Of a stretch of DNA of 64,000 bases, positions 53,701-64,000 are shown piece by piece; position 1 is the first letter of the stretch; each line of letters opens with the position of its first letter. The position numbers were made by a program, and so were the translations under genes. Source of the DNA: Rugalucina vietnamica (taxonomy: Eukaryota > Mollusca > Bivalvia > Lucinida > Lucinidae); contig OZ024871.1 in NCBI GenBank assembly GCA_964017185.1, positions 64,608,866 to 64,672,865 of the forward strand, in the 5' to 3' direction. Below the pieces are notes generated by a model. The model did not search any database. It was given only the letters and a program-made list of their open reading frames with translations, and was not told where the DNA came from.

Positions 53701-55179
53701 GAAACATCAGGACTGTCGCAATCAAAGTAAGATAATTTCTTCTATTTTAGTTTTATACAAAATCCGAAAATGTCATATGATGGGCTATAAATTTGCGGCT
53801 TCTAAGACACCGAGACTTCATAAAAAAGTCTTAAGATTATGTAATTATCATTTTTGGCGTATACAATATTGTAATTCTAAAATCTAGACAGAGCTAAAAT
53901 TGTCTGAGGAAAGCTTTTTTTAACCGTCCCAAAAACATCTTAGCAACGAAATACCAAGATTTATGAATACTCTTTCATTTCAAGGCATGAAATTTGAAAG
54001 GGTTTCCCTCAGTTTTGAGAATGGGTCCAAATTTTTGCGAGCGTACCAGTTGACTAGTGGTGTACAATTTAACTTATGACATTTGCAATGCTATTTGGCC
54101 TAGTTTAAATTCGGGTCATCAGTATTTTCGCTACGTTGTATTTCGTGTATGTTTATGATAAGCTACTATTCTTACATACTATCAGTTTCATACGTCTATA
54201 TATCATAAGACTTTCTTGCTTTTTTCTGTTGCAAACTCATGGAAGTGACTGAATGGTGGTCAGTACAACCAGGTATCTAATATTAAGTGGTTGTCAGTAT
54301 ATTTACAATGTAGTATAGATGTGTATGCACGATAAATATGGGTATCAAGCGCGAGAAATTAGAATTCTTTAACTTTACGCTTAGATTTTATAAGTGTGCT
54401 ATTTGACAGTGTACTCCTGTGCCACAGAAGAAAACTGGGATGTTTTGAAATATGAAACCATGGCTAATCTATTAATGGGGGAGGGAATATCCACTTCTAA
54501 TCTAAGTTTAGACTATGCTCTTTATCTTAGCTTTAACACATCCTCCTGTCAGTGTAGGTGTTGAAAGATCAATTATATAACTAAACAAACCATGAACAAT
54601 CCCTTTGTTTTAGATTCGAGTTTTAGGTCAAAGAATGTTTTACACAACTTTGTTAAAACTAAGAGATGAATATAATGGAAGAAACTGAAAGAGAAATAAA
54701 AAAATGCATTTGTTTTATTTCATGTTTATTTTATGAGCTGCTTCATGAGAAAATCTTTGTTTTCTTATTAGTTTTTATTTTCAAAATAGGAGTGTGTATT
54801 GTACGATTTATTAGGTGAAAACAAAAGTACCTCTCAGGTAATTACTTTGCAGCTTATCACTGGTTTTGTTTTTGAAAAGCAAAATATTTTTTTCTGGTAT
54901 TGCACCTCATTAAATTCTGTCCGTCTGAAAAAGGATTATAGACCTAATTAAGTTCAAGACAAGAGACAATTCCATAATTTATTTCAGTGATGAAATTATT
55001 GCGTCTGTCAAAAATTAAGAAAATTGTCATGGGTGTGAATATGATAAAACTAGAAATGTGTGTTTGCTTGCCCCTAACCTGGCATTTACTTCATTATAAT
55101 TTCATTTCCTGGTGTAGCAGTAAGGTTGCCTCTGTTTTGTCCTGGATCCAGAAACAGAATGCAGGCATTTTGCAAAAAA
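53701..55179. other. Interior of the 7.2-kb element, left
   Basis: AT-rich with a faint family A trace at 54735-54880 ('gagctgcttcatgagaaaat'). No gene recognised. Confidence 0.4.
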
Positions 55180-56700
55180 AAGTTCAAAAGGGAGTAAAAA
55201 ATCAAAATTCTGTAATTCTGTCAAAAATTGACAGAAACTTCTCAAAAGTTAACCAGGTGATCTTATCCTCAGCCCCAATCAGTATGTCAAATATAAAGAC
55301 GGTTGCTAAAATACATTTTGAGGTATCTCGCACACACGATTTTCAAATTTTGTTTTAAAAAGGCCATATTTACTCAGTAATTGGGCATAACTCGGACATG
55401 AAAAAAAAACTATTGGGTCAATTATGTTTTCATGAGGAATATGTATATGAAATTACAAAACACCATTAAAAAGTTCCAAATTTCACCAAAAAGTGGAACA
55501 ATCAATCAAAATTAAAAACAATCTGCAGTTGTCAAAGTTTAAGATAAAGTTCTAAAATGTTGATCAGGTGTTCTTAACTTCTACTCTTCAGTCCCAATCA
55601 GTATGCCAAATATGTCGACTCTAAAGTGCCAGTCCCATTGAATCGTAAGCAATCGTACGATTGTGCAATCATTAGTTATGTGATAAGACTGCGCATGTAA
55701 ATTATGTAAAATGTTTCCCAGCGTGTTTATGCTTTCTTTATTTGCCTTTCGGGGCCAAAGAAATGACCCCAAATTATTTAGAGAATCATATAGCTATCTT
55801 AAGCGATCTTAAACTTAACCCTTCGGGTTATCTTGTATAAAAGATTGTCAAATTTTATTTTCAAAGGGACATTTAACTCAGAAAAAGGGGCAAAACTCGG
55901 ACATGAACAAAAGTAAGGGTCAACTATTTTTTCACAAGGCATATGTGTATGAAATTTCAAAACCCTAGCCAGCACCATTAAAAAGCTTCAAATTTCACCA
56001 AAAACTATAATAACCAATCACAATTTCAAAATTCTCTAATTCTTTCAAAATTTAAGTTAAAGTTCTAAACTGGTAATCAGGTACTCTACTCGTATTTTGC
56101 CAAATATGAAAAATCTAGCTCATATGCTTTTTCAGATATCTTGCACACAATATTTTCAAATTTTGTTTTCAAAGGAACATTACTCAGAGACTTATGGAGT
56201 GGAGTCATTGAGTGGAGTCATAGATTGGAGCCATGGAGTGGAACCTTGAAGTGAAATGTTGGAGCGAAAAGAGAAACATTAATTCTGGTGGTAAAATCTG
56301 TCTTGTTTGAACGGACGCAATAAATAAACATGTATCAAAGGCATTACCCAAATAAATAATCGAAATTAATGGTTAATTTCTGTTACTCATTAGTTATTCA
56401 TACAGTTTATGCATTTCTTACACATTTTGTGATTGTGTTCATTTGCCCCAAGACAAATTTCACCACAAGAATTGAGTTTTCTGTTTCACACAAATTTTCA
56501 CTCCAATGTTCCACTCCAAGAATCTACTCCAATACTCCACTCCATGACTCCAATCCATGACTCTAACTCCACTCCATAAAATACACAGTGTCCTCAGAGA
56601 AGGGGCATAACCCTGGACAAAAAATACTGGTCAGCTATTTTTTATGAGGAATATGGGTATGAAATTTCAAACCCCTGCTGGCATGCACCATTCAAAAGTT
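55180..56700 (+). repeat. Three diverged units of about 500-600 bp
   Basis: Each has 'ggggcataactcggacatga' or a variant (55384, 55888, 56601), 'gaggaatatgtatatgaaat' and 'cagccccaatcagtatg' or 'cagtcccaatcagtatgc'. Unit 3 is split by the palindrome at 56195. A 123-codon frame at 54987-55358 is a by-product. Confidence 0.6.
56195..56580. mobile_element. Element with inverted ends made of short repeats
   Basis: The left end repeats 'ggagtggagtcat', 'gattggagccat' and 'ggagtggaac'. The right end is the inverse series ('ccactccaag', 'ccactccatgactcc', 'aactccactccat'). Each arm is a tandem of about 14-bp words. No coding potential. Confidence 0.6.
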
Positions 56701-57408
56701 TATAAAAAGTGTAACAGATGCACACACTGCAGACTCGCAGACAGACAAGTAAAAAAAAGCAGTGTGCCTTTCCAACTTTTCCAAAGTCTGGGGCGTAAAA
56801 AGGAGTTGCCAATTTGTCTGATGGTGATCACATAGTGAGTTTTTGAAAAATGTGAATTTAAACTAGAACATGAGAAAACCTATATTATATATAAATGACA
56901 TGTTCAAGACTGGGGCTATTTCCAAATATCATCTGTGTGATCTGTCAAAAGGACTGCTGTCATGAGTTGAATATGTTTACAATTTGCATATTCTTATAAA
57001 ATGGCATTAGTTTGTAAGATTCATAATACATGTAGTTCTGAGCAGTGCAGAGCGCTAGATATATAAAACATTCCTGAATACTCTCAGATATTTACCTTTT
57101 GTGCAAATTTTGCTTTTATGAAACTACAAACTGTAATTAATGTTATGCCACTGCTTTAAATTTGATGAAAGGACTAATACCAGAGTTTTTAAATATCAAG
57201 TTCATTTGGCTTTGTATTAAAATAAAGTTGCCCTTTTCATGCTGACTCTGTTACATGGGGTATAACATAATACATTTTTGTGGTCCTTCTTTTTCATCAG
57301 ACTGAATTTATTTTTCCATGGATATAATTTAATTCAATGCATAATATGAAGACCGCATTTCACATTCATGAACAGCTAAGGCTTTTAATTATCCGCTTAA
57401 GAGATGAA

Positions 57409-57476
57409 CCCCCCCTCCCCCCCACCACACACACACACACACAAGAAAAAAAAAAAAAAAAAAAAAAAAAAAAAGC
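57409..57476. repeat. C-rich, (AC)n and A-run tract
   Basis: 'ccccccctcccccccacc' followed by (AC)9-10 and about 30 A. Confidence 0.9.
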
Positions 57477-57714
57477 CCTACCCTATGTATGACTACATTG
57501 TAAAATTGGATATAATTTGCATGACTTATTTTGTTCGAGTTGAATATTTGTGATGTCTAATGGCTTATATTGGGATTCTTTATGAGTGAAAACTTTAAAT
57601 TTGCAAGGTAACAAAGACTCAAATATTTGCATAATTAAGTACACGCAGTCCCTTCTGAACTTCAAAAATCATGGTAAAAGGGAGCATAATGCATCCCGCT
57701 TTTGACCCCAAAGT

Positions 57715-57850
57715 ACATGGGACGCCGACATGTTGTGTCCTCATTAGTACAAGGCACTTTAACACACCCGAGTTCTGGACAATACACAGGAAGCAATGAC
57801 TCCATCTAGACATGACGGAAAATTGTTGACTGGGATGCTAAATCTCTATA
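57715..57850 (+). repeat. Family C SINE, degraded
   Basis: 'gacatgttgtgtcctcatta', 'caggaagcaatgactccat' and 'attgttgactgggatgcta' remain of the body. Confidence 0.5.
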
Positions 57851-60714
57851 CAAAAAACAAATTAATCAGGCTTATGTTTACTGGAAATAGCTGCTCACCT
57901 GGATCACCGACACATATTGTTCTATTTGAATCAATACTTATTAAGATTTTGACATTGGTTATCCTTTCTTGTTTGCAAGCAGACTGTATCTATTCCTTTG
58001 CTTTTAAATATGTATGTCTATCTCTCTTTAATCATTAAATTAACAATATTGACCTCTTTGAAAGATTACATTACAATCCCTGTATTATTATAATTGTTGC
58101 TTGATTTATTTTAAAAAAAAAAAGCATTGGTGTGAGAAAACCTTTCTAAAGGTTCAGAACAGATGGTTACAAAGCATCCTGTACAACTTTAAGGCTACCA
58201 TGGCACTAGATTCATTTCATTGAGAAACACTGTATCATGGTAGCAAAATGAGAACTCATTGTTTGCACTAGCCCTAAAGAATTTAATTACACAGTACACT
58301 TAACATTTGTTGGTGTTTTCTCTCACATCTTGCTAAGGCATGTGTGTCATATCAACTGATAAGAGGGCCTGTGTTTCAGTCTCTCGCAAACCCAGAATAC
58401 AGACTATATTTCAAGCAGACGCCTATTTTTCATGAATCAATAGATATTAATAGATATTAAAAGGTCACTTGCTGAAACTAAGCAATGAGCTAGAGTGTGT
58501 CCTAGGAGTAAGTGGAGCGTCCAATTTGACTCGTATAAATCCATCCACAATAACTGACGTGTCTCTCTTCGACATTCTTTCTCATTTACACTGCTTTAAA
58601 GTGGGGGGTTGATTTTATTGGCCACCTTTGACTACTAACTGACTGCGTTACACTATAGTAACGAGAACAAACTACGACTACAGCATTTAGTATGTAATAC
58701 TTCGAAATTAACAATTTTTATTTAAGTGTTTTCACGATTAGATATTCTTTATTCAGTTCGTACCTTTCAAGATTATTTCTGCTATATAGAGATGAAACAA
58801 TCGGTATAGGTTTGGCGAAACCTAAAGACACACACACAAGCAGAACTTGGTTTTGCCACGTTTGAACGAGCGACAATGGTTACATGATCGATGATCAAGA
58901 CCGCTGTCGTCAGCCACCAAGGATATTCGCCTGTCAACGTGTCAATATCTTATTCGGGCAAAAAGAACGTTGAAAAGATCAAAATAATTAAAAGGTACAA
59001 GTAGGCAAAGATCAGGAAAAGGCGCAATCAGAAAGAGATTCCCACTCCAAAAACCAAGGTGGGAAAAAACTAAAAGAGCAATCAGGTACTCATACCATGA
59101 AAACATAGTAAGCCGAATGAGCAGCTAATTTCCCAATAGGTGGCCACTCAGTTACCCAAACTTAACTAAAATCCATCCTACAAAAAGCAAACAACGTCGA
59201 TAAATGGATGTATTTTTGAATGATGGTTAGAGTAACAAGTATAAGCTTTAAAAAAGCTACAAATCACCTGTTTTTTAGATTAAAAATATCCCATCAAAGA
59301 ATCTGATTTATTATTCCTGCATAAATTCGAATGGCATCGGGACTTAACAAATCGTTAAAAATATAGGAGTAAATTGTTTAAGAGCCGTTTTCCCCTCAGA
59401 TTGTGGTAAAATGATTTTTAGAATTTTGAATAGAACAAAATATATTCCCAGATGCATCTATCTACATAATATCTTCTTTTAAAATCAAGTACAATTGTTA
59501 TACGTTCGACCAGTAGACGTTGTAGTAGCGCAAAGAAGAACCATAGAAATAGCATTCTTTGCATTTGTGGGGGTCTATTTTTATCATAAAAGCCTATTTT
59601 CACATACCGGCCGACACGACAACCAATTATTTATACTGTGAGCAAATGATTAAGTATAATCCAGACATTGCATGCAAAGCGAAAACAAAAAAAAAAATCC
59701 AATATAGTAAAAGCAAAGACCGAAATTTGTAAGCTTTTTTTTTATTTACATGTATGTTATTTCTCTGTTTTCCTGTGGATTGCCATTGAAATCAGTGTAC
59801 TGGAAATTTGAAAGAAGCCTCAGGCTAACCTACACTCTGGTTACTCAGTATCTCGTTCACTCAAAGTTTGCAGAGTTCTGACGTCTAATTAAAACTATCT
59901 CAAGGTGCCGAGAGTTACTCATCAAATGATCAAAAATGTGGTTTGGGCATTTTGACCAGATCAGGTTGTACACTCACAGAAGATGGCTATATATGGAGTA
60001 CTTCTAATATAGAAAGAAAACTAATTGGGCTAGATGTCTGACACTATAGAAAGTGAAGTAATTGGACTTTCTTGTATTGTATCTTTTCCCTCGTTTTTTT
60101 CTCACCAAATTTCTTGCCTGATAAAATATGACACCTCCAGATATAAACATAAAGAGACATGCAGGAGTCTCAAAGGGAAGTACAAATGAACGTTTCTCTT
60201 AAACGTTCGTCTCATTTTTCTTTTCTTTTTTTTTTATTTGAATTGTAACGTATATTTAATAATCAAGAAAATTCAACTGTATTTCAGTTCTGGAGTTTGA
60301 TATGTTTCATGAAAAACGCTTAAACATTTCAAACACATTTTTCTATTAGTTAAATTGGACTCTGCTGGTCAATTAGTACGCTTTGGTAATACGGCCCCTC
60401 CGCAGATTACACAAACGCATGATTTCCAAAGCTGCATGATTAATAATTATTTCCCAATATTATTGGCATCCCTGGCATATAAAAACCTAGCCAGACTGTT
60501 TAGATTGGAATGCCAGGTTGCATTTCATCTGGATGCAACATTTTTCACGTAGGTATTTTCCACGCCGAAAATGATTTTGGCAAAATGCATAAGCTTTTGG
60601 ATGTGCTTTTGTGCGTGTATGATCTTTATTCAAGTACCCATCATATGACATTCTCGGATTTTTAAACAAAAGTAAAATAACAAAATAAACTTACGTTAGT
60701 TTAACTCTCCTTTT
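57851..60714. other. Interior of the 7.2-kb element, right
   Basis: No gene, domain or repeat terminus recognised. Frames of 60-65 codons only. Confidence 0.4.
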
Positions 60715-60813
60715 TTGCGGTTTGTTTACCAGGTCAACTTTCACTCCGGAAATGGTCAAATTATACATACGATTCACTCCGACGGTGTACAAATTGACCG
60801 TTTAGTGGGTGTG

Positions 60814-61019
60814 TTAGGAAGGGGGATCAAAAGTTTGTATAAATTAAATAGTCATGGTCACATGACCAAGATGGCCACCATGGCTATTAATAGCAAAAAC
60901 CTTTAAAAATCTTCTCCAATCTTCTTCTCCAGAACCAGAAGCCCTATGATTTTAAAACTTTGCATGAAGCATCAGGCATTGGAGCTCTACAAAATTTGTT
61001 TAAATCATGACCCTCGGAT
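60814..61019 (+). repeat. Family D copy, right part
   Basis: 'taggaagggggatcaaaagt', 'ggtcacatgaccaagatgg' and 'aatcatgaccctcgga', then broken off at 61019 where a different sequence begins. Confidence 0.75.
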
Positions 61020-61021
61020 AT

Positions 61022-61050
61022 TTACGAGGGGCGTTCGGAAAGTTCGAACA
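61022..61050. mobile_element. Mariner-like single terminus
   Basis: 'tacgaggggcgttcggaaag' followed by 'ttcgaac' looks like a mariner-type inverted end placed after 'ggata' in a family D unit. No inverted partner was found inside the window. Confidence 0.4.
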
Positions 61051-62921
61051 ATTGTCTGCTCATTCACATAATATTCATATTAAAACAAAAAGAAACATAC
61101 CTATTTTAAGTTCAGCATATCCTCTATAAATGCTGTGAAAACGAATATATTGTACTAAGCCACAATGAAAATATGTTAATTACAAAAAGGTGTGGTACAG
61201 GTACCCGGAGCACGCCAAAGTCAAAATGACGTTGCAATAACGTCAAACATCATTCTGATCCAGTTGGCGATGATCTCACTTTCTTGGCATAAACACCAAC
61301 AATAATTACGTATTTTATCTGTTTGCCCATCCTTTTGTAATAAGTTTCCGTGACCAGTATCAGTATGTGGTGATACAGCTCCCTGAGTCTATTTTGCTAA
61401 TATTTTCCGCTGAATTATCAATTTTTCGCAATTCTTAATCACACAATTCCACTTCAAGATGGTTTCTTCGTATATCGTCATCACTTGATTTTATTCCACT
61501 GTTTAAACATGAGAGTCATTTGTACATAAACACTGAACTTCATTATTCATAGTTTTCCAAGTTGTTTGACCATTTTAAGTGTTTCTGTGTGTGTTTTGTG
61601 AAGAAAGCGTATAATTTTTTAATCCTTCGCAACGCAACGACATTGTTTGACGTCATGGTTTTCCATACAACCCTCGTAATAATGGGCCATTACTTTTTTG
61701 TGGAACATCAAATTGATTTAAAATTTTCAGGAAATAATGTTATGTTGTAGAAACATTACATGACAGTTCCATGCTCTTCTGGTGATGAGCAAACAGTCAG
61801 AAATTGTTTATTTTGATGGGCCTGTGAACGAGTGCTTGACGAGGAGTGCCTTCAAAGGAGGAGATTGCCACAACAGCGACATCGGAGGTTTCCGGCGGAT
61901 GACGGAGATTCCCGAGGGACAACCACGTGCGAACCCTGAAAAACGGTCATTCGATTCCTAGCTCTACAACTGAACAGACGTCCTCGAGACTCTACAGACA
62001 ACTGGAGCCTGGGAGATATACTTTATGGTAAGTTGCGGCTTATCAAATGACGACGAGGATGAAGAATTGGTGCGGGTGTATTAAATTTCTATAGTTTTAC
62101 GGCCGCTCTACTTTCATTTTCGAAGTACTTGCCCATTTCCGGTCGAGGTGCCACGTGTAAAATGTCCTATTAAAATTCTGAATTTTATTACTTCCGCCGT
62201 CTTTTGGTGTACTGTTCGCAAGTAGTTTTTAAAAACATTTACATTTAGACATTTTTCAAAGCTATTTTCTCATTTTTTCGTACGTTCGGCGGAAGTTCAA
62301 AAAAGTGGAAACCCCCATTGAAAAGTAGAATATTCCATTTCCGTTAAAAACAAAACAACAAAACCACATGTCGAACTGTCAAAATTTGTGTACATTACAC
62401 AGGTTTCATTTACAACAGGGAGAGGAAACATATTAAAAAGGCACCATAAAGCTTCATTTCCAGTGATTTTTGTATTTTCATTTTCAGGTTAATCACTGTG
62501 TATTTGTTCAAATAAAAAGTCCAAATGTTTGTTTGAGTTTTTTTTTCAATGCACCCCTTGCCCCAGACCTTGTTTGATATATGTACCCTAGTGTGATTTA
62601 TTACAAAGTCCATTTTGTCATATTTTTCGCGTCGCTTTGACCTGTAGCGCCGCGATTCTATATACATATGTATTTGTTGAATTGCATTTTTTACATGTTT
62701 CCCCCAATTTTATATGTCATCACCCTTTAGTTTTGCGTCGCTTTGTCGTACGTAGTACTACAGCATTTTAGCGCCGCGTTCGATAGCTGAAATTTGTGTA
62801 TTGCATGGTATATTTCATTGCATGTTTGTATGTTGTTTTGCACTGCATGATATTTGTATGTTGAATTCTTGCATTGCATGACTATTTTTGTTCACTGTTT
62901 TTCATCATAGTCACATCCATC
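61051..62921. other. Unassigned DNA upstream of the coiled-coil frame
   Basis: At 61800-62030 a GC-richer stretch ends in a donor-like ATG|GTAAGT. At 62911 an acceptor-like 'ttcatcatag' precedes the ATG at 62922, so a 5' UTR exon is possible. 'gcgtcgcttt' and 'tagcgccgcg' occur as a pair twice (62627-62657 and 62735-62779). Confidence 0.4.
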
Positions 62922-64000
62922 ATGAATGTTCTTGAAGCCACACAGTCTTTCCAGTCACTGATAGATAGCATTTCTACTACTACAGATCAGTATGTTTCTA
63001 AAGACCTTTTTCAAACATGTATGGCATCATTTGCAAACAGCTTCATTCAATTATCCCAAAATGTCAATCAGTTATCTTGGAGCTTCAGATCTGGAATACA
63101 GACCCTTTCAGACAAACTGAGCCATCTGGACGAAGCTACCCAATGCTTGCAAACCAACAATGTAACATTGTCTGACAGGTTAGACTCAAACAACTCAAAA
63201 ATATTTAACAATCTCAAAGAGCTGTCAGACAGGGTTGAACAAACAGATATAAATAATAAACAAAACTTCATATCACTTTCAAGTAGATTAAAAAAATTGG
63301 AAGAGAGCAGTTTTAGTATCCAAGGCAACATTAAAAGTATTTCACACAAATTAAACATTGCTGAATCTAAATTCTCAGCTTCAGATAAAATTATTAAAGA
63401 ATTGTCTGATAAGGTTTCAGAAGCTTGTGAAAATGTGGATGGATTGAAGGTATGTTCTTCCACATTAATGTCAGACTACCAACACCAACAAACTTGTATT
63501 GAAAGTTTGATAAATGATGTTGCAGTGTTGCAGCAGAAATCCACCCAGCTGATCTTACATTCAACTCCTCAGCCTCCCCCAGGGTTTTCACACAGAACCA
63601 TTTCAAATACACCATTTTTTCCACCAAAAACACCTCCTGGGTTTGAAACTGTTTTCACACCACTTCACAGTGCAATGGACCTATCATCACATCTTGACAC
63701 TATGAAAACCGGTGAAATCTCACCGGTCACTAGTGTTAAGGATACTGCATATGGCCCAGTGACACCGGTGTCCCAAACTGACAAGGATGGAAATGCAGAT
63801 TTACAGTGCAATTCTGCAGGTCCCTCCAAGTCAATCACAGTGAGGCCTACTGATCCATTTACAACAGAGCTTTCACCTGTATCTTATCAGATTTCATCAG
63901 AAACAGAAATAGCAAGACATAGCTACACTACTTCAGGTCAGAATGACAATTCATCTCAGTCAGCCCAAGTAGTAGAAACTCCACAAGAGTCTTCCACAAA
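62922..64000 (+). CDS. Coiled-coil and proline-rich protein, 3' incomplete (gag-like?)
   Basis: ATG at 62922-62924 opens a frame without stop to the window end (359 codons). Residues about 50-205 are heptad-like and rich in Leu, Ser, Asn and Lys (LSDKLSHLDE, LKELSDRVEQ, SSRLKKLEES, IKELSDKVSE), predicting a coiled coil. Next comes a segment with QPPPGF and KTPPGFE motifs, then a Ser/Thr-rich tail. There is no signal peptide or catalytic motif. Coiled coil followed by a Pro-rich linker is common in ORF1/gag proteins of retroelements, and the surroundings are repeats. A host gene exon is equally possible. Shorter antisense frames (63068-63463 and 63394-63633) are shadows. Function unknown. Confidence 0.7.
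   Translation, partial: MNVLEATQSFQSLIDSISTTTDQYVSKDLFQTCMASFANSFIQLSQNVNQLSWSFRSGIQTLSDKLSHLDEATQCLQTNNVTLSDRLDSNNSKIFNNLKELSDRVEQTDINNKQNFISLSSRLKKLEESSFSIQGNIKSISHKLNIAESKFSASDKIIKELSDKVSEACENVDGLKVCSSTLMSDYQHQQTCIESLINDVAVLQQKSTQLILHSTPQPPPGFSHRTISNTPFFPPKTPPGFETVFTPLHSAMDLSSHLDTMKTGEISPVTSVKDTAYGPVTPVSQTDKDGNADLQCNSAGPSKSITVRPTDPFTTELSPVSYQISSETEIARHSYTTSGQNDNSSQSAQVVETPQESST

Larger units (their letters stand above)
53604..60813. mobile_element. 7.2-kb element with ~95-bp inverted ends
   Basis: The left end (53604-53700) and the inverse of the right end (60715-60813) share 'taaac.gtcaatttgtacacc', 'ataatttgacca.ttccgga' and 'aaagttgacc'. The termini are CAC...GTG. It interrupts one family D unit whose two halves lie outside. 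No transposase frame was found, and the inside holds further repeats. Superfamily undetermined; the target duplication is not clear. Confidence 0.65.

Overview
The window is eukaryotic: genes are split by GT-AG introns, coding density is low, and most of the DNA is interspersed repeats. I infer a marine bivalve mollusc. Reasons are the repeat style (tRNA-headed SINEs, palindromic MITEs, a roughly 460-bp unit flanked by 'agctcacctgagc' and 'ccattggtcctctggt') and the look of the host proteins. The species cannot be fixed from the sequence alone.

Four coding units are visible. (1) 6526-18421 (+): thirteen exons of an ecdysoneless (ECD) orthologue; only the N-terminal exon(s) are missing. (2) 30931-47586 (-): a complete seven-exon gene for a methylthioribose-kinase-like protein of 383 residues. 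This is a methionine-salvage kinase known from bacteria and plants and is the most unusual gene here. (3) 51122-52607 (+): a two-exon coding region for an ATF4-type bZIP factor. Its leader carries tiny uORFs and one 58-codon uORF that overlaps the main start, the layout known from mammalian ATF4. (4) 62922-64000 (+): an open frame that runs off the window and encodes a coiled-coil then proline-rich, possibly gag-like, protein.

Intron 2 of the kinase gene is about 490 bp of host DNA plus an 11.4-kb nest. A 5'-truncated LINE (34964-46389, minus strand, 11-bp target duplication) was hit by a TA-flanked terminal-inverted-repeat element (37490-40416) and by a non-autonomous LTR element (41345-46219, 4-bp target duplication). 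Removing both inserts restores the LINE reading frame at each joint.

The other regions are mosaics of recurrent families, lettered here for reference. A: palindromic MITE of about 235 bp with a GATCAGC core, about 18 copies. B: hairpin MITE of about 280 bp with a GAACCGCCTC/GAGGCGGTTC core. C: tRNA-derived SINE. D: tandem units of about 460 bp. E: 330-bp direct repeat. F: MITE with 'cccgaggttataaaac' ends. G: MITE with TACTGTA ends. J: element with TGCACCAGTCATTTGTA ends and TTA target sites. A 1.4-kb PIF/Harbinger-like element (28220-29618), a TTAA-flanked element (12339-13282) and a 7.2-kb element with inverted ends (53604-60813) add further nesting. No rRNA, functional tRNA or CRISPR array was seen. 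The kinase gene and the ATF4 gene are head to head about 2.6 kb apart. ATF4 is known to control amino-acid metabolism in other animals, so the pairing is suggestive but not evidence of co-regulation.
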